This document shows positions 19,166-27,234 of a DNA stretch of 64,000 bases, piece after piece (position 1 is the first letter of the stretch; every line of letters starts with the position of its first letter). Origin of the DNA: Massilia sp. HP4. Its GTDB lineage: Bacteria; Pseudomonadota; Gammaproteobacteria; Burkholderiales; Burkholderiaceae_D. The DNA is taken from assembly GCF_005222695.1 (NCBI RefSeq), contig NZ_STGG01000013.1, positions 1 to 64,000 of the forward strand, given 5' to 3'. The position numbers and the translations under genes were made by a program. Under the pieces are notes generated by a model that saw only the letters and a list, made by a program, of their open reading frames with translations, searched no databases and was not told the origin of the DNA.

Positions 19166-20299
19166 ATGCTGCCGCGTGAACTCGTCGGCAGCGTTACGCC
19201 TGTCACCCCGGCGCGGCCGGCCGAACCGGCCGCCGATCCGCGCCAGCAAGCCTTCGCGCGCGAAGTCGCTCCGCTGCTGGGCAAGGCGCTCCACGGCGCG
19301 ATCCAGGCCCGGCTCACCGACGGCAGCTTCGTCGTCAAGTTCGCCGAGACCCAGGCCCGCATGCAGCTGCCGCCCGGCGCCCAGGTCGGCGCCGACGTGC
19401 CGCTGACCCTGGTCGGCCTGCATCCGCGGCCCACCTTCCAGGTCGGTTCGCAAACGACCACCGCTTTCGCCGAAGCCGGCCCCGCGCCGCAGGACGATGC
19501 CGACGCCGCGCACGCGCCGCTGTCGTACCGCGAGGGCGCCGCCGTCGGCCGTGCCAGCGCCTTGCTCGCGTCCAGCGGCGCCATGGCCGCGCAAGCCTTC
19601 GCCGGCGGCACCGAAGCGAAGAACACCACCCTCAGCCCCACCGCCCAGGCCCTGGCCGGCGTGCTGGCCGCGGCCCAGAAGGCCGAGAGCCAGCTGTCGA
19701 GCATCGTCGGCCGCGCGCCGCTGATGGCCGGCCCCGGGGCCGATCCCGCCCTGCTTGCCGCCGGCCTGCAGCAGGCCTTCGGCAAGAGCGGCCTGTTCTA
19801 CGAATCGCATGTGGCCGAATGGGCGCGCGGCGCCCTGCCCCTGTCCGAACTGGCCAGCGAGCCGCAGCAGCAGGCCGCACGCGATGGCGTGCGCCCGAAT
19901 CCGCAGGATCCCGCCACCGCCCAGTTCATCAGCATGCAGCTGGCAGCCCAGGAGCAGTCGCACCTGGCCTGGAAGGGCCAGTTGTGGCCGGGCCAGCCGA
20001 TGGAGTGGGACGTGCAGCGCGAAGCCCATGGCGGCGATGGAGACGGCGAGCAAGCGATCTGGCACTCGCGCCTGCGCCTGCGCTTTCCCCAGTTGGGCGA
20101 ACTCGAGGCGCAGCTGCGCATGGTGAACGGCGCCCTGCAGGTGCAGTTCGCGGCGGCCGACGACGCTACCGCCGACCTGCTGCGCCGGCACATGCCGGAA
20201 CTGGCCGGGGCGCTCGATGCGGTGGGCACGCCGCTGGCAGGGTTTGAAGCGCATGCACGCGCAGCCGCGGCCAAGGCGAAGGACCAGGGCGATGACTGA
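19166..20299 (+). CDS. FliK-like hook-length control protein (second copy)
   Basis: This 377-residue protein resembles the C-terminal part of FliK. The region about 240-350 holds alternating strands (RLRLRFPQLGELEAQLRMVN, then LQVQFAAADDATADLLRRHM and ELAGALDAVGTPL), the pattern of the hook-length control domain that touches FlhB. The first 230 residues are alanine- and proline-rich. GGAGGGG precedes the ATG. A second, more typical FliK is encoded at 40710. Its overlap with an FlhB-like gene supports a role in export switching, but this is inference. Confidence 0.75.
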   Translation: MLPRELVGSVTPVTPARPAEPAADPRQQAFAREVAPLLGKALHGAIQARLTDGSFVVKFAETQARMQLPPGAQVGADVPLTLVGLHPRPTFQVGSQTTTAFAEAGPAPQDDADAAHAPLSYREGAAVGRASALLASSGAMAAQAFAGGTEAKNTTLSPTAQALAGVLAAAQKAESQLSSIVGRAPLMAGPGADPALLAAGLQQAFGKSGLFYESHVAEWARGALPLSELASEPQQQAARDGVRPNPQDPATAQFISMQLAAQEQSHLAWKGQLWPGQPMEWDVQREAHGGDGDGEQAIWHSRLRLRFPQLGELEAQLRMVNGALQVQFAAADDATADLLRRHMPELAGALDAVGTPLAGFEAHARAAAAKAKDQGDD

Positions 20300-20651
20300 T
20301 TCGGCCGACAAGCGGCGCCAGAACGCGGTGGCGCTGGCCTACGGCGCCGGCGAACGGGCGCCGACCGTGGTGGCGAAGGGATCGGGGCTGGTCGCCGAGC
20401 AGATCATCCGGCGCGCCCAGGACGCCGGCGTGTTCGTGCACGAATCGAAGGAGCTGGTGTCGCTGCTGATGCAGGTCGATCTCGACCGCGAGATTCCACC
20501 GGCCCTGTACCGGGCGATTGCGGAACTGTTGGCATGGCTATATCATATAGAGTCGGCTCGACAACATGGCGGGCTGTTGCCTCCCGCGCCCGATCCGACG
20601 CCCCACCTCCCATTGGCACCAGCGGCAAGGACAGAAGCAAGCAATGAATGA
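20292..20651 (+). CDS. FlhB C-terminal domain homologue (FhlB-like)
   Basis: This 119-residue protein matches the cytoplasmic end of FlhB: NAVALAYGAGERAPTVVAKG, AEQIIRRAQDAGVFVHES and IPPALYRAIAELLAWLYHIE. It lacks the four membrane helices and the autocleaved NPTH motif, since the homology begins just after that site (RRQNAVAL). Known FhlB proteins can stand in for the cleaved FlhB fragment in substrate switching. The ATG at 20292 overlaps the FliK-like gene by eight bases, and its stop overlaps the next gene. Confidence 0.85.
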   Translation: MTDSADKRRQNAVALAYGAGERAPTVVAKGSGLVAEQIIRRAQDAGVFVHESKELVSLLMQVDLDREIPPALYRAIAELLAWLYHIESARQHGGLLPPAPDPTPHLPLAPAARTEASNE

Positions 20652-21393
20652 AGCAGAACTGGAAGACTGGCACGATTACGAAGTCGGATCGCGCCGCGAG
20701 GTCGTGGCGCTGCTGCGCCAGATCGGCGAAAAGAACCAGCTGATTCGCATGCTGATCAAGGGCGAGGCCGATGTCTGCGTGACCTCGATCCTGGCGGTCG
20801 ACGAAGACAGCGGCACCGTGGTGCTCGACCGCTCGGTGGACCGCGCCCAGAACGAGCGCATCGTGGCCGCCGGCCGCGTCAAGTGCGAAACCACGCTCGA
20901 CAAGATCCGCATCCTGTTCGGCGCCGACGGCTTGGCCACCACCACCTGGCGCGGCGAGCCCGCGCTGCGCGCCGACATCCCGCCCACCCTGATCCGCCTG
21001 CAGCGGCGCGAGTACTACCGGATGCCGACCCCGGTCAGCAATCCGGTGCGCGCCCTGATCCCGGTGCCGATCGACGCCGGCGGCGGCATGGGCGTATTCC
21101 CGCTGCACGACATCAGCGTCGGCGGCATCGCCCTGCTCGACAACAAGCTCCAGCTGGGCACCGGCGTCGGCCGCGTGATCGAAGGCTGCCGCATCGAGCT
21201 GCCCGAGATCGGGCCGATCGCGACCTCGCTCGAGATCCGCAACTCGCTCGACCTCACCCTGCTGAACCACAAGACCAGCCGCCGCCTGGGCTGCCAGTTC
21301 GTCGACATCTCGCGCGGCGCCCTGGCCGCCGTGCAGCGCTATATCACCAAGCTGGAACGCGAGCGCAACGCCAAGCTGGCGGGCCTGGCGTAA
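20644..21393 (+). CDS. YcgR-type PilZ flagellar brake protein
   Basis: This 249-residue protein has an N-terminal YcgR domain (about 15-115) and a C-terminal PilZ domain. The cyclic di-GMP motif is intact: LQRREYYRMPTP with the arginines near 118-123, and DISVGGIALL. Such proteins bind the flagellar motor and slow it when c-di-GMP rises. The ATG at 20644 overlaps the stop of the FhlB-like gene, so translation is probably coupled. Together with the cyclase at 10473 it links c-di-GMP to swimming. Confidence 0.88.
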   Translation: MNEAELEDWHDYEVGSRREVVALLRQIGEKNQLIRMLIKGEADVCVTSILAVDEDSGTVVLDRSVDRAQNERIVAAGRVKCETTLDKIRILFGADGLATTTWRGEPALRADIPPTLIRLQRREYYRMPTPVSNPVRALIPVPIDAGGGMGVFPLHDISVGGIALLDNKLQLGTGVGRVIEGCRIELPEIGPIATSLEIRNSLDLTLLNHKTSRRLGCQFVDISRGALAAVQRYITKLERERNAKLAGLA

Positions 21394-21404
21394 ATCGTCG
21401 CGGA

Positions 21405-22220
21405 TCAGGCAGCCGGCTGCGCCACGGCGGTGTAGCGCGGCGCCGGCGCCGCATTGCCGAACATCCCGGCCAGCTCGCGCCGCGCGGCATCGAACGCGGT
21501 CCACTTTTCGCTATCGTGCAGGCCCGGAATGGTGACCTGCTCGCCCTGCGCCAGGCCGGCCAGCGCGGCGTCGACCAGGTCTTCCACGCTCATGATGATC
21601 CCGGCCGGCAAACGCTCCAAAGGATGCCCCAGCGTGTCCCAGAAGCCGGTGGCGGTCACTCCCGGCAGCACCGCCTGCACGCGCAAGCCCTTGGCGCCGA
21701 ACTCGTGCTGCAGCGCCTGGGTAAACGCCAGCACATAGGACTTGCTGGCGCCATACACCCCATTCATCATCTCGGTCGCGACCGCGACGATCGACGACAC
21801 GTTGACGATGGTCCCGGCGCCGCGCGCCGCCATGCCAGGGGCCACCGCATAGGTCAGGCGGGTCGGCGCGGTGACGTTCAGCGCGATCATCCGGTCCATC
21901 GCCTCGACGTCGCCCCCCTCCAGCGGCGCGACCGAGCCGATGCCGGCATTGTTCACCAACAGCTCGACGTCGGCGCGCACCCGCAGCAGCGCCTCGACGC
22001 GGCGCAGCGCGCCGGCATCGGTCAGGTCGGCCACCAGCACCTCGACCCGGCGGTCGGTGGCGGCGCTCACCAGGTTGGCGACGCGCGCCAGGCGCTCTTC
22101 GTCGCGCGCGACGAGGATCAGGTCATATCCCTGGCGCGCCAGGCGGTCGGCATACACCGCGCCCATGCCCGTCGATGCGCCGGTGATCACGGCGGTCCCC
22201 TTGCTTGCTGCTTGCGTCAT
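21405..22220 (-). CDS. Short-chain dehydrogenase/reductase
   Basis: This 271-residue oxidoreductase has all classical SDR signatures: the nucleotide site TGASTGMG near 13-20, NNAG near 90, the catalytic serine in VNVSSI and YGASKS for the Tyr-Lys pair. NADPH is the likely cofactor because a basic residue follows the second strand (VARDEERL). The substrate cannot be predicted. It converges with the ycgR-type gene and diverges from the AhpD-like gene. Confidence 0.9.
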   Translation of the reverse strand: MTQAASKGTAVITGASTGMGAVYADRLARQGYDLILVARDEERLARVANLVSAATDRRVEVLVADLTDAGALRRVEALLRVRADVELLVNNAGIGSVAPLEGGDVEAMDRMIALNVTAPTRLTYAVAPGMAARGAGTIVNVSSIVAVATEMMNGVYGASKSYVLAFTQALQHEFGAKGLRVQAVLPGVTATGFWDTLGHPLERLPAGIIMSVEDLVDAALAGLAQGEQVTIPGLHDSEKWTAFDAARRELAGMFGNAAPAPRYTAVAQPAA

Positions 22221-22463
22221 TTGGATGTCCCTTTCAAGTTGTTGGCCGGGACAAGTGTAGCGAGCCGCGATTAAAGATTCAATTCAAATACCTATTTAAT
22301 CGGGGAGAGGCCGGCATGGCACATCGGCAGGCCATGGAATTGACTTGCCTCCAAAGGGATAGCGGCAAAAAGATCGGCGCCCATGTCACACCCGCGCAGC
22401 GTGACTCGTCTTATCTGCAAGAAGGCCGCACAGTGCGTCCTCGCCACCTGAAAGGAACCCATC

Positions 22464-22922
22464 ATGTCCGCACGTCTCAACCTGTTCGCCCAGGCCCCCG
22501 CCAACCTCAAGGCCCTGATCAACCTGTCGATGACCAACCGCCAGAGCTCGATCGGCGAGCGCCTGTTCGAGCTGGTCCAGCTGCGCGTCTCGCAACTCAA
22601 CGGCTGCGGCGTCTGCATCGACATGCACTGGCGCGACCTAGTCAAGCAGGGCGCCGATCCGCGTCACCTGAATTCGCTGGCCGCATGGCGCGAATCGCCG
22701 TTCTTCAGCGAGCGCGAACGCGCCGCCCTGGGCTGGGCCGACGCCGTCAATGCGCTGCCGCAGCGCGACGATACCGATGCCGCGTGGCCGGCCCTGCGCG
22801 AGCATTTCAGCGAGAACGAGATCGCCGAACTTGGCTATACTATCGCCGCGATTCGCGGTTGGAACCTCCTCAACCTGAGTCTGCGCAACCAGATTCCGGT
22901 GCATCCCGCCCCGGGGATGTAG
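22464..22922 (+). CDS. AhpD-like carboxymuconolactone decarboxylase family protein
   Basis: This 152-residue protein has the alkylhydroperoxidase motif CGVCIDMH (C48, C51, H55), as in AhpD-like antioxidant enzymes. The helical pattern RLFELVQLRVSQLNGCGVC is typical of the family. A good ribosome site (AAAGGAAC) precedes the ATG. The 243-base divergent gap to the SDR gene contains an AT-rich stretch around 22270-22305 that probably holds both promoters, but I could not assign the boxes. Confidence 0.88.
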   Translation: MSARLNLFAQAPANLKALINLSMTNRQSSIGERLFELVQLRVSQLNGCGVCIDMHWRDLVKQGADPRHLNSLAAWRESPFFSERERAALGWADAVNALPQRDDTDAAWPALREHFSENEIAELGYTIAAIRGWNLLNLSLRNQIPVHPAPGM

Positions 22923-22952
22923 AGGGAATCATGGTTCATTGAACGAGGAACG

Positions 22953-24461
22953 ATGGACACGGCCGCGCGCGCAACCACTTTTTCCCTGTCGCTTCCCGCA
23001 GCTTCGCTGCACGGCCACGACACCGCGACCCTGGCGCAGGCCATGGGCCTGCTCGCCATCGTGGGCGACCTGAGCATGGGCCAGCCGATCGACGGCTCGG
23101 CGCGTGCGGCGCGCCTGGCCGCGCGGGTGGCCGCCGCCGCCGGCGGCGACGCCGCGGCCTGCGAGCACGCGCGCATGGTGGCGCTGCTGCGCTGGTCGGG
23201 CTGCACCGCCAATGCGACCGGCTTTGCCGCCCTGATGGGCGACGACGTGGGCGGCCGCCATGCGCTGGTCAGCCGCACCCTCAACCCGCAGCAGGCGACG
23301 CAACTGGCCGACACCACCGTGCTGGCCGAGATCCACTGCGAAGTCTCGGGCGATATCGCCGCCATGATGGGCTTGCCGGCCGCGGTCGAAAGCGGCCTGC
23401 GCAACGTATGGGAGCAATTTGACGGCAACGGCAATCCGCATCGCCTGCGCGGCGACGCGGTGCCCGACGTGGTCTTTCATGCCAACCTGGCTGGCGACCT
23501 CGAAATCCTGTCGCGCGTGCACGGGGCCGGGCGCGCGCTGGAGATGGTCGCGCAGCTGGGCGACGTCAAGTATCCGGCGCGCCTGGTGGCCCTGGTGGCG
23601 CCCCATGCGCGCGCCTGGCTCGACGAGCTGGAATCCGTGGAGGAGCAGGCGCCACAGCCGGATTTTCTTCCGGTTTCGGTGCCGCTCACCCTGGTGGCCG
23701 ACATGATCGAACTGAAGCTGCCCTGGCTGGCCGGCTATTCGCGCCGCGTCGCCGTGCTGGCGCAAGAGGCCGCGCAGCTGGCCGGCCTGCCCGAGGCGCA
23801 GCAGCGCGGCCTGGCGCGCGCCGCCCTGCTGCACGGGATCGGACGCGCCGCCGTGGCCAACACGGTGTGGGAGAGAAACGGCAAACTGAGCGCCGCCGAC
23901 TGGGAAGCCGTGCGCCTGGTGCCCTACTGGACCGCGCGCGCCGGCAGCCATATCCCGGGGCTCGGGCCGGATGCGCAACTGGCGTCGCACGTCTATGAAC
24001 GGCTCGATGGCAGCGGTTATTTCAGGAGCCTGGACGCGGGCATGCTCGGTGCGCCGCAGCGCCTGCTGGGGGCGGCCGCCGCCCAGGTAGCCCTGCGCTC
24101 GCCCCGCCCCTGGCGCGCGGCCCATGAGCCGGCGGCGGCCACCGCCCTGCTCGAAGCCCAGGTGACGGGCGGGCGCTTCGACCGCGCAGCGGTAGACGCC
24201 GTCCTGGCCGCGGCGGCGGGCGTTCGCGCCGCGCCGGGCGGCGCCGTTGGCGCCGGTGCGCCGGTACGCGCCACGCTGTCGGCGCGCGAGGCCGAGGTCT
24301 TGCAGCGCATCAGCCTCGGGGAGAGCAACAAGGAGGCCGCGCGCGCGATGCGCATCAGCCCCAGCACCGTGCGCACCCACGTCGAGAGCATCTTTCGCAA
24401 GCTCGATTGCTCCACCCGCGCTGCCGCCACCCTCAAGGCCCTCACGCTCGGGCTCATCTAG
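22953..24461 (+). CDS. HD-GYP/LuxR-type transcriptional regulator with lost HD aspartate
   Basis: This 502-residue protein has two HD-GYP-like halves and a C-terminal LuxR helix-turn-helix (440-500, LSAREAEVLQRISLGESNKEAA). The first half contains LSMGQPIDG near 40 and EQFDGNGNPHRLRGDAVP at 154-171. The second has LLHGIGR at 292-298, where the catalytic HD pair has become HG, and ERLDGSGYF at 349-357. Known members of this architecture keep LHDLGR, so phosphodiesterase activity is unlikely here and a ligand-sensing role is inferred. It follows the AhpD-like gene by 30 bases. Confidence 0.85.
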   Translation: MDTAARATTFSLSLPAASLHGHDTATLAQAMGLLAIVGDLSMGQPIDGSARAARLAARVAAAAGGDAAACEHARMVALLRWSGCTANATGFAALMGDDVGGRHALVSRTLNPQQATQLADTTVLAEIHCEVSGDIAAMMGLPAAVESGLRNVWEQFDGNGNPHRLRGDAVPDVVFHANLAGDLEILSRVHGAGRALEMVAQLGDVKYPARLVALVAPHARAWLDELESVEEQAPQPDFLPVSVPLTLVADMIELKLPWLAGYSRRVAVLAQEAAQLAGLPEAQQRGLARAALLHGIGRAAVANTVWERNGKLSAADWEAVRLVPYWTARAGSHIPGLGPDAQLASHVYERLDGSGYFRSLDAGMLGAPQRLLGAAAAQVALRSPRPWRAAHEPAAATALLEAQVTGGRFDRAAVDAVLAAAAGVRAAPGGAVGAGAPVRATLSAREAEVLQRISLGESNKEAARAMRISPSTVRTHVESIFRKLDCSTRAAATLKALTLGLI

Positions 24462-24800
24462 CGCGACAGATGACTGCGGCCCGATGCGCTCGACGGGGCC
24501 GCGGAACATGTAGCCGCGCAGCGGCACGTTGACGATCCAGTCGCCTGCTCCAGGCGCCACCGCGGCCAGCGCCTTGCGCAGGTTCGAGACGTGCACCCGC
24601 AGATTCGCTTCCTCGACCACCACGCCCGACCACACCGTGCGCAGCAGTTCTTCCTTGCCCACCACCTCGCCGGCGCGCCGTACCAGGCACACCAGCAGGT
24701 CGAAGGCGCGCGAACCGAGCGTCACTTCGCAACCGCCGGATTCGAGCCGCCGGCGCCGCGGAAACAGCGCGCATGGTCCGATGCGCCAACCAATTTTCAC
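24462..24800 (-). pseudogene. Truncated winged-helix regulator (OmpR-type DNA-binding domain only)
   Basis: Read from a GTG at 24800 preceded by AGGAGAAG, the product is a complete OmpR-like winged helix: LGSRAFDLLVCLVRRAGEVV, KEELLRTVWSGVVVEEANLR, VHVSNLRKAL and a final RGYMFRGPVERI. Proteins with this N-terminus usually carry a large ATPase or signal domain behind it. Here the frame runs on antisense to the HD-GYP/LuxR gene without a stop for another 500 codons, which is a high-GC artefact. The coordinates cover only the convincing part. It is most likely a remnant cut off by rearrangement. Confidence 0.6.
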
Positions 24801-24843
24801 GATTCTTCTCCTGCAAGGCGCGCCTGCTGCGCGCCGCACATCA

Positions 24844-25395
24844 TCAAGCCACGGTATCGACCGCGCGCATCATCGCGCCCAGCACCGTCGCGGCGTCGTA
24901 CTGGGCCGCATGGCGCCGGTGCAGCGCGCCCAGGGCAGCGGGGTCCATCGGGCCGCGCTGTTCGAGCTGGCGGCGAAAGTCGGGATCGCGGAAGGGGTCG
25001 CGCACGCTGTCGCCGAATTCTTCCAGTCCCAGGCTGCCGTCGCCGTCGATGTCGAGCAGCGCATGCAGGCGGCCGGCGCGCTCCAGGTCCTGCCCGCCGC
25101 CGAGCCCTGCCGCCAGTTCGTCGACGCCGATCGTGCCGTCGCTGTCGGCATCGATCGACCTCGCAAGCTCCTGCTTGAACAGCATGGTGTAGGAGCCCTG
25201 GGTCAACTTCAGGCCCTGGCTGGCGAAACTGGCAATGGCGTCGGCGTGGCGCGCGGCGTTTTCTTCGAGACGGCGCCGGTCTTCGTTCGAATCGGCGCGC
25301 GCGCTGGCGATGTCGAATGGGATACGCGAGCCCGCAGGCCTGGCGCCCTGGCCGCCGGACGCCGCCAGCGACGGCAGCTTCGATGAAATCTGCAT
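24844..25395 (-). CDS. EF-hand calcium-binding protein
   Basis: This 183-residue protein has two EF-hand loops, DADSDGTIGVDE near residue 89 and DIDGDGSLGLEE near 120, each with the expected acidic ligands at positions 1, 3, 5 and 12. No signal peptide or membrane segment is seen, so it should be cytoplasmic. The start at 25395 is set by GGAG six bases upstream; the longer frame from 25563 lacks support. Function beyond calcium sensing or buffering cannot be given. Confidence 0.8.
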   Translation of the reverse strand: MQISSKLPSLAASGGQGARPAGSRIPFDIASARADSNEDRRRLEENAARHADAIASFASQGLKLTQGSYTMLFKQELARSIDADSDGTIGVDELAAGLGGGQDLERAGRLHALLDIDGDGSLGLEEFGDSVRDPFRDPDFRRQLEQRGPMDPAALGALHRRHAAQYDAATVLGAMMRAVDTVA

Positions 25396-25454
25396 GGTTG
25401 CTCCATCATGGATCGGGACTGCCATCGTCTCCCGTAATGCGCACCGGATAAAGA

Positions 25455-25601
25455 GCCAAGATCGGGCCAAGCGCTGGGGCCATCGCGCCGCCGATGGAAA
25501 GTCGCATGGCGCGCTACCGGCCTCCTGGGCCAAGATCGGATTATTACAATGAACCAAGCCCATCTTGGACCAGTTCGCGCTTCCTTGACTACCGGTCCAA
25601 G
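25455..25601. promoter_or_regulatory. Repeated sites in the EF-hand/MocR divergent promoter
   Basis: GCCAAGATCGG occurs as a direct repeat at 25455-25465 and 25529-25539. CTTGGACC (25564-25571) and GGTCCAAG (25594-25601) form an inverted repeat 30 bases apart, and CCAAG at 25554-25558 adds a second half-site. MocR regulators often bind such mixed direct and inverted repeats next to their own gene, so these are candidate autoregulatory sites. Confidence 0.5.
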
Positions 25602-25636
25602 TGCATAATCGCCTGCTGAGGAGGGAATCGATTCCA

Positions 25637-27073
25637 ATGCAAGACTTGTCCGTCAGCGACTACCTGACCTTCGATACCAGCAGCCCGGTCCCGCTGTACC
25701 GCCAGATCCACGCCCGCGTGCGCGAGGCGGTCGACACCGGCATGCTCAAGGCGGGCGACCGCATTCCCGCCACCCGCGTGCTGGCCGGGGAGCTCGGCCT
25801 GGCGCGCGGAACGGTGGCCGCCGCCTACGCCCTGTTGTCGGCCGAAGGCTACCTGGAAGTGCGCGGCGCGGCCGGCTCGGTGATCGCGCGCCGCACGCCC
25901 CAGCAGGGCCCCGTGGCGCGCGCCAAGGTGGCGCCGCGCGCGCGGCCGCTGCCGCTGGATGCGAGCAGCGCCGTCGCGCCGCTGCCGTTCCAGATGGGAT
26001 TGCCGGCGCTGGACGCCTTCCCGCGCAAGGTGTGGGCGCGCATGGCGGCGCGCACCGCGCGCTCCCTGCAGACCCGCCACCTGCTGAAGGAATCGACCTT
26101 CGGCGCCCCTGCCTTGCGCACCGCCATCGCCAGCTACCTGAAGCTCTCGCGCGGCATCGACTGCATGCCATGCCAGGTATTCGTCTGCGCCGGCTACCGC
26201 GAAGCCCTGGGCCTGGTCGCGCATGCGCTGCTGGCGCGCGGCGACATGGTGTGGACCGAGGAGCCGGGCTTTCCGCCCACGCGCCACCTGCTGGCGGGCC
26301 TGGGCTATGTACCGCGCCCGGCGCCGGTCGACGAGCACGGCCTGGACGTGGCGCGCGCCGCGCTGCTGGCGCCCGGCGCGCGCATGGCGGTGGTCACGCC
26401 GGGCCACCAGTGCCCGCTCACGGTCGGGATGCCGCCCGCGCGGCGCCAGGCCTTGCTCGACTGGGCCGGCGCCCACGACGCCTGGATCGTCGAGGACGAC
26501 TACGACGGCGAGTTCCGCTACAGCGGCCGCCCGCCGCCGGCCCTGGCCAGCATGGACCGCGCCGGCCGCGTGATCTATAGCGGCAGCTTCAGCAAGGTGA
26601 TGTTCCCAGGGCTGCGCCTGTCCTATGTGGTGGTGCCGCCCGAGCTGGTCGAACGCTTCGAGGACGCCGCCTGCCTGGTCAGCAACGGCTGCCCGGCGCT
26701 CACCCAGGGCATCCTGTGCGAATTCATGCAGGACGGCCACTTCGTGCGCCATGTGCAGGCCATGCGCCGCCTGTACGCCGAGCGGCGCGAGCATACGGCG
26801 CGGGCGCTGGCGCCGGCCTTCGGCGAGCACGCCACGATCCTGCCCCAGGCCGGCGGCCTGAACATGGTGGCCGAAGTCGCGCCCGGCGCCGACCGCCTGC
26901 TGGCCGCGCGCCTGCGCGAGCATGGCCTGGCGCCGCTGCCGCTGGCCGACTTCTACGCCGGCACGCCCACCCGCAGCGCGCTCCTGATGAACTTCACCAA
27001 TGTGGCCAGCAGCGTTCATGCCGAAGAGCTGGCGCGGCGCGTGGCGCAGGCGCTGGAGCGCCCTACCCCATAA
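25637..27073 (+). CDS. MocR/PdxR-type GntR-aminotransferase regulator
   Basis: This 478-residue protein joins an N-terminal GntR winged helix (VPLYRQIHARVREAVDTGML, ATRVLAGELGLARGTVAAAY) to a class I aminotransferase-like domain. The PLP lysine is in YSGSFSKVMFPGLRLS, and the aspartate-containing segment EDDYDGEFRYSGRPPPAL is intact. Such regulators sense PLP or amino-acid derivatives. The ATG at 25637 follows GAGGAGGG. The target genes are unknown; the divergent EF-hand gene is one candidate. Confidence 0.9.
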   Translation: MQDLSVSDYLTFDTSSPVPLYRQIHARVREAVDTGMLKAGDRIPATRVLAGELGLARGTVAAAYALLSAEGYLEVRGAAGSVIARRTPQQGPVARAKVAPRARPLPLDASSAVAPLPFQMGLPALDAFPRKVWARMAARTARSLQTRHLLKESTFGAPALRTAIASYLKLSRGIDCMPCQVFVCAGYREALGLVAHALLARGDMVWTEEPGFPPTRHLLAGLGYVPRPAPVDEHGLDVARAALLAPGARMAVVTPGHQCPLTVGMPPARRQALLDWAGAHDAWIVEDDYDGEFRYSGRPPPALASMDRAGRVIYSGSFSKVMFPGLRLSYVVVPPELVERFEDAACLVSNGCPALTQGILCEFMQDGHFVRHVQAMRRLYAERREHTARALAPAFGEHATILPQAGGLNMVAEVAPGADRLLAARLREHGLAPLPLADFYAGTPTRSALLMNFTNVASSVHAEELARRVAQALERPTP

Positions 27074-27083
27074 AGCGGATTCT

Positions 27084-27110
27084 CCGCTGCGCGCGAGGGT
27101 AACGCAGCGG
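27084..27110 (+). terminator. Hairpin after the MocR gene
   Basis: CCGCTGCG (27084-27091) and CGCAGCGG (27103-27110) form an 8-base perfect stem 10 bases after the stop codon, and an overlapping smaller hairpin (AGCGGA-TTC-TCCGCT, 27074-27088) competes with it. There is no T-run, so termination is uncertain. Confidence 0.35.
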
Positions 27111-27234
27111 CCGCGGCGGTGCGCTCTACCCTATGCCATATTGCCGCGCACCTCCCCATTTCGTATCTTTGAAGCATCTTTTTACTGGCCTGCGCGTTCG
27201 CGCCTGGGCCGAACCCCTCTCGCCCGGACCCGCC

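Noticed and set aside
22929..24461. Continuation of the winged-helix frame antisense to the HD-GYP/LuxR gene
   Set aside because: Beyond 24462 the translation loses family resemblance and mirrors the third-position bias of the opposite gene.
27111..27234. FNR/Anr box before the oxidase operon
   Set aside because: No TTGAT-N4-ATCAA-like palindrome could be found, only an unconvincing TTTGAAGCATC.
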